Made by a program: the position numbers and the translations under genes. A DNA stretch of 43,565 nt from Rhodospirillales bacterium (GTDB lineage: Bacteria > Pseudomonadota > Alphaproteobacteria > Reyranellales > Reyranellaceae), in the NCBI GenBank assembly GCA_016191685.1, contig JACPVT010000054.1:1-43565 (forward strand), read 5' to 3'. Within the stretch, counting starts at the first letter, position 1. Each line of letters begins with the position of its first letter. Shown here piece by piece: positions 41,874 to 43,565 of the stretch. Under the pieces are notes generated by a model, which worked only from the letters and a program-made list of their open reading frames with translations, was not told the DNA's origin and did no database searches.

Positions 41874-41938
41874 TGCCTGACGAAAATCGCCGCAGAAGCG
41901 AACAAGCAAGAAGCACGCACGGGGAGCGCGAGGCAGGG

Positions 41939-43565
41939 ATGACGACCGGAAAGGCCAACACCGGCGGCGAGGCTCGGGATACGTTCCCCAAGCTGCTCGC
42001 GGAGCGCGCCCGCACTGGCGCGGACAGGCCCGCCTACCGCGAAAAAGAGTATGGCATCTGGCAGACCTATACTTGGGGTCACGTCGCGACACAGGTTCGC
42101 TTGCTGGCCGCCGGCCTGGCCGATCTCGGCTTCCGCCGCGGCGATCGGCTGATCGTGGTCGGCGACAACCGGCCCCGTCTCTACTGGTCGATGTGCGCGG
42201 CGCAGTCGCTGGGCGGCGTGCCGGTGCCGGTCTACCAGGACTCGGTGGCCGATGAGTTGGCCTATGTCGTCGACCATGGCGGCGCACGCTTTGCCCTGGC
42301 CGAGAACCAGGAGCAGGTCGACAAGCTGCTGGAAATCCAGAAGAAGGTGCCGTCGCTCGCCGTCATCATCTACGACGACCCGCGCGGCATGCGGCATTAC
42401 GACCAGCTCCAGTCCTATGTCGAGGTCCAGGAACGCGGCGCCCGGCTGCTCGCGACGGCGCCCGACACGGTGTCGGCCGAGGTCGCCAAGGGGCGGGGCT
42501 CGGACGATGCCATCATGCTCTACACCTCCGGCACCACCGGCCGGCCCAAGGGCGCGGTGCTGAGCTACGACAACCTGGTGTGGGCGGCCCGCGCCGGTGC
42601 CGCGTTCGACGAGCTCAAGGAGGGCGATGAGCTGCTCTCATACCTGCCGATGGCCTGGGTGGGCGATCACATCTTCTCCTACGCCCAGTGCTACGTCGCG
42701 GGCTTGGTGGTCAATTGCCCCGAGTCGGCGGCCACGGTGATGACCGATCTGCGCGAGATCGGCCCGACCTACTACTTCGCACCACCGCGCGTGCTCGAGA
42801 ACCTGATCACCCAGGTCACCATCCGGATGGAGGATGCAGGCCTCCTCAAGCGCCGCATGTTCCAGTTCTTCATGACGGTGGCTCGCCGGGTCGGCCCCGC
42901 GCTGCTCGATGGCCGGGCGGTGTCGCCACTCGATCGCCTACTCTATGCGCTCGGCAATCTCCTCGTCTACGGACCGCTCAAGAACACGCTCGGCATGAGT
43001 CGCGTGCGCGTGGCCTATACCGCGGGCGAGGCGGTCGGGCCGGAGATCTTCAACTTCTATCGCGCGCTCGGCGTCAACATGAAGCAGCTCTACGGACAGA
43101 CCGAGGCTTCGGTGTTCGTCACCATCCATCCCAACGGTGAAGTCTATCCCGAAACGGTCGGCAAGCCCGTCGACCAGGTCGAGCTCAAGATCGCCGAGTC
43201 GGGAGAGGTGCTCTATCGCAGCCCCGGCGTGTTCAAGGAATATTTCAAGAATCCCGAGGCGACCAACGACACCAAGACCGCCGACGGATGGGTGCATACC
43301 GGCGACGCGGGCTACCTCGACGATCGCGGGCACCTGCGTATCATCGACCGCGCCAAGGATGTCGGAAAGCTGAACGACGGCACGCTGTTCGCGCCGAAGT
43401 TCATCGAGAACAAGCTGAAGTTCTTTCCGCACATCAACGAGGCCGTGGCGTTCGGCCACGGCCGTGACTACGTCGCCGTGTTCGTGAACATCGACATGAT
43501 CGCCGTCGGCGACTGGGCCGAGCGGCGCAACGTCTCCTACGCGAGCTACCAGGAGCTGGCCGGAC
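41939..43565 (+). CDS. Long-chain acyl-CoA synthetase (AMP-binding), 3' truncated by window end; not in the supplied ORF track
   Basis: Translation from ATG 41939: MTTGKANTGGEARDTFPKLLAERARTGADRPAYREKEYGIWQTYTWGHV...IMLYTSGTTGRPKGAVLSYDNLVW...SYLPMAWVGDHIFSYAQC...QLYGQTEASVFVTIHPNG...GWVHTGDAGYLDDRGHLRIIDRAKDVGKLNDGTLFAPKFIENKLKF, no stop. Confidence 0.92.
   Translation, partial: MTTGKANTGGEARDTFPKLLAERARTGADRPAYREKEYGIWQTYTWGHVATQVRLLAAGLADLGFRRGDRLIVVGDNRPRLYWSMCAAQSLGGVPVPVYQDSVADELAYVVDHGGARFALAENQEQVDKLLEIQKKVPSLAVIIYDDPRGMRHYDQLQSYVEVQERGARLLATAPDTVSAEVAKGRGSDDAIMLYTSGTTGRPKGAVLSYDNLVWAARAGAAFDELKEGDELLSYLPMAWVGDHIFSYAQCYVAGLVVNCPESAATVMTDLREIGPTYYFAPPRVLENLITQVTIRMEDAGLLKRRMFQFFMTVARRVGPALLDGRAVSPLDRLLYALGNLLVYGPLKNTLGMSRVRVAYTAGEAVGPEIFNFYRALGVNMKQLYGQTEASVFVTIHPNGEVYPETVGKPVDQVELKIAESGEVLYRSPGVFKEYFKNPEATNDTKTADGWVHTGDAGYLDDRGHLRIIDRAKDVGKLNDGTLFAPKFIENKLKFFPHINEAVAFGHGRDYVAVFVNIDMIAVGDWAERRNVSYASYQELAG

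Overview
High-GC, densely coded bacterial chromosomal window, most likely alphaproteobacterial (inferred from protein style only). From left to right it contains: an MdtB/MdtC/NodT-type RND efflux operon (mdtB 5'-truncated by the window edge); DNA polymerase IV; SecB; a PuuD-like hydrolase with a gentisate-dioxygenase-like cupin; a membrane LytTR regulator divergent from a membrane-anchored alpha/beta hydrolase; a CaiB/BaiF CoA-transferase divergent from a beta-propeller/MBL/SDR operon; RecQ; a PPP-type phosphatase; a TctC/Bug receptor; PhaZ; SCO1; a Mesh1-like HD hydrolase with an NDH-2-like flavoprotein; tandem flavin-reductase-like paralogues; an amidase; Acs; a GT87-like protein; a nitroreductase; a VOC-alpha/beta hydrolase fusion; a DinB/YfiT-like protein; aconitase; a TPR protein; an alpha/beta hydrolase; and a 3'-truncated long-chain acyl-CoA synthetase that the ORF track does not list. 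I see no CRISPR array, tRNA, rRNA, prophage or intact mobile element. The strongest unexplained signal is a cluster of lesions between about 20.0 and 24.1 kb. The SDR gene is split by a 73-nt AT-rich island bounded by a perfect 8-bp inverted repeat. recQ has its RQC-region sequence replaced by an antisense 44-codon fragment resembling a Gfo/Idh/MocA oxidoreductase. The PPP phosphatase has an apparent internal deletion and frameshift. A short MscS-like ORF looks truncated or chimeric. This could be local genome decay or an assembly/amplification chimera, and read-level evidence is needed to decide. I found no convincing new defence or mobile system.
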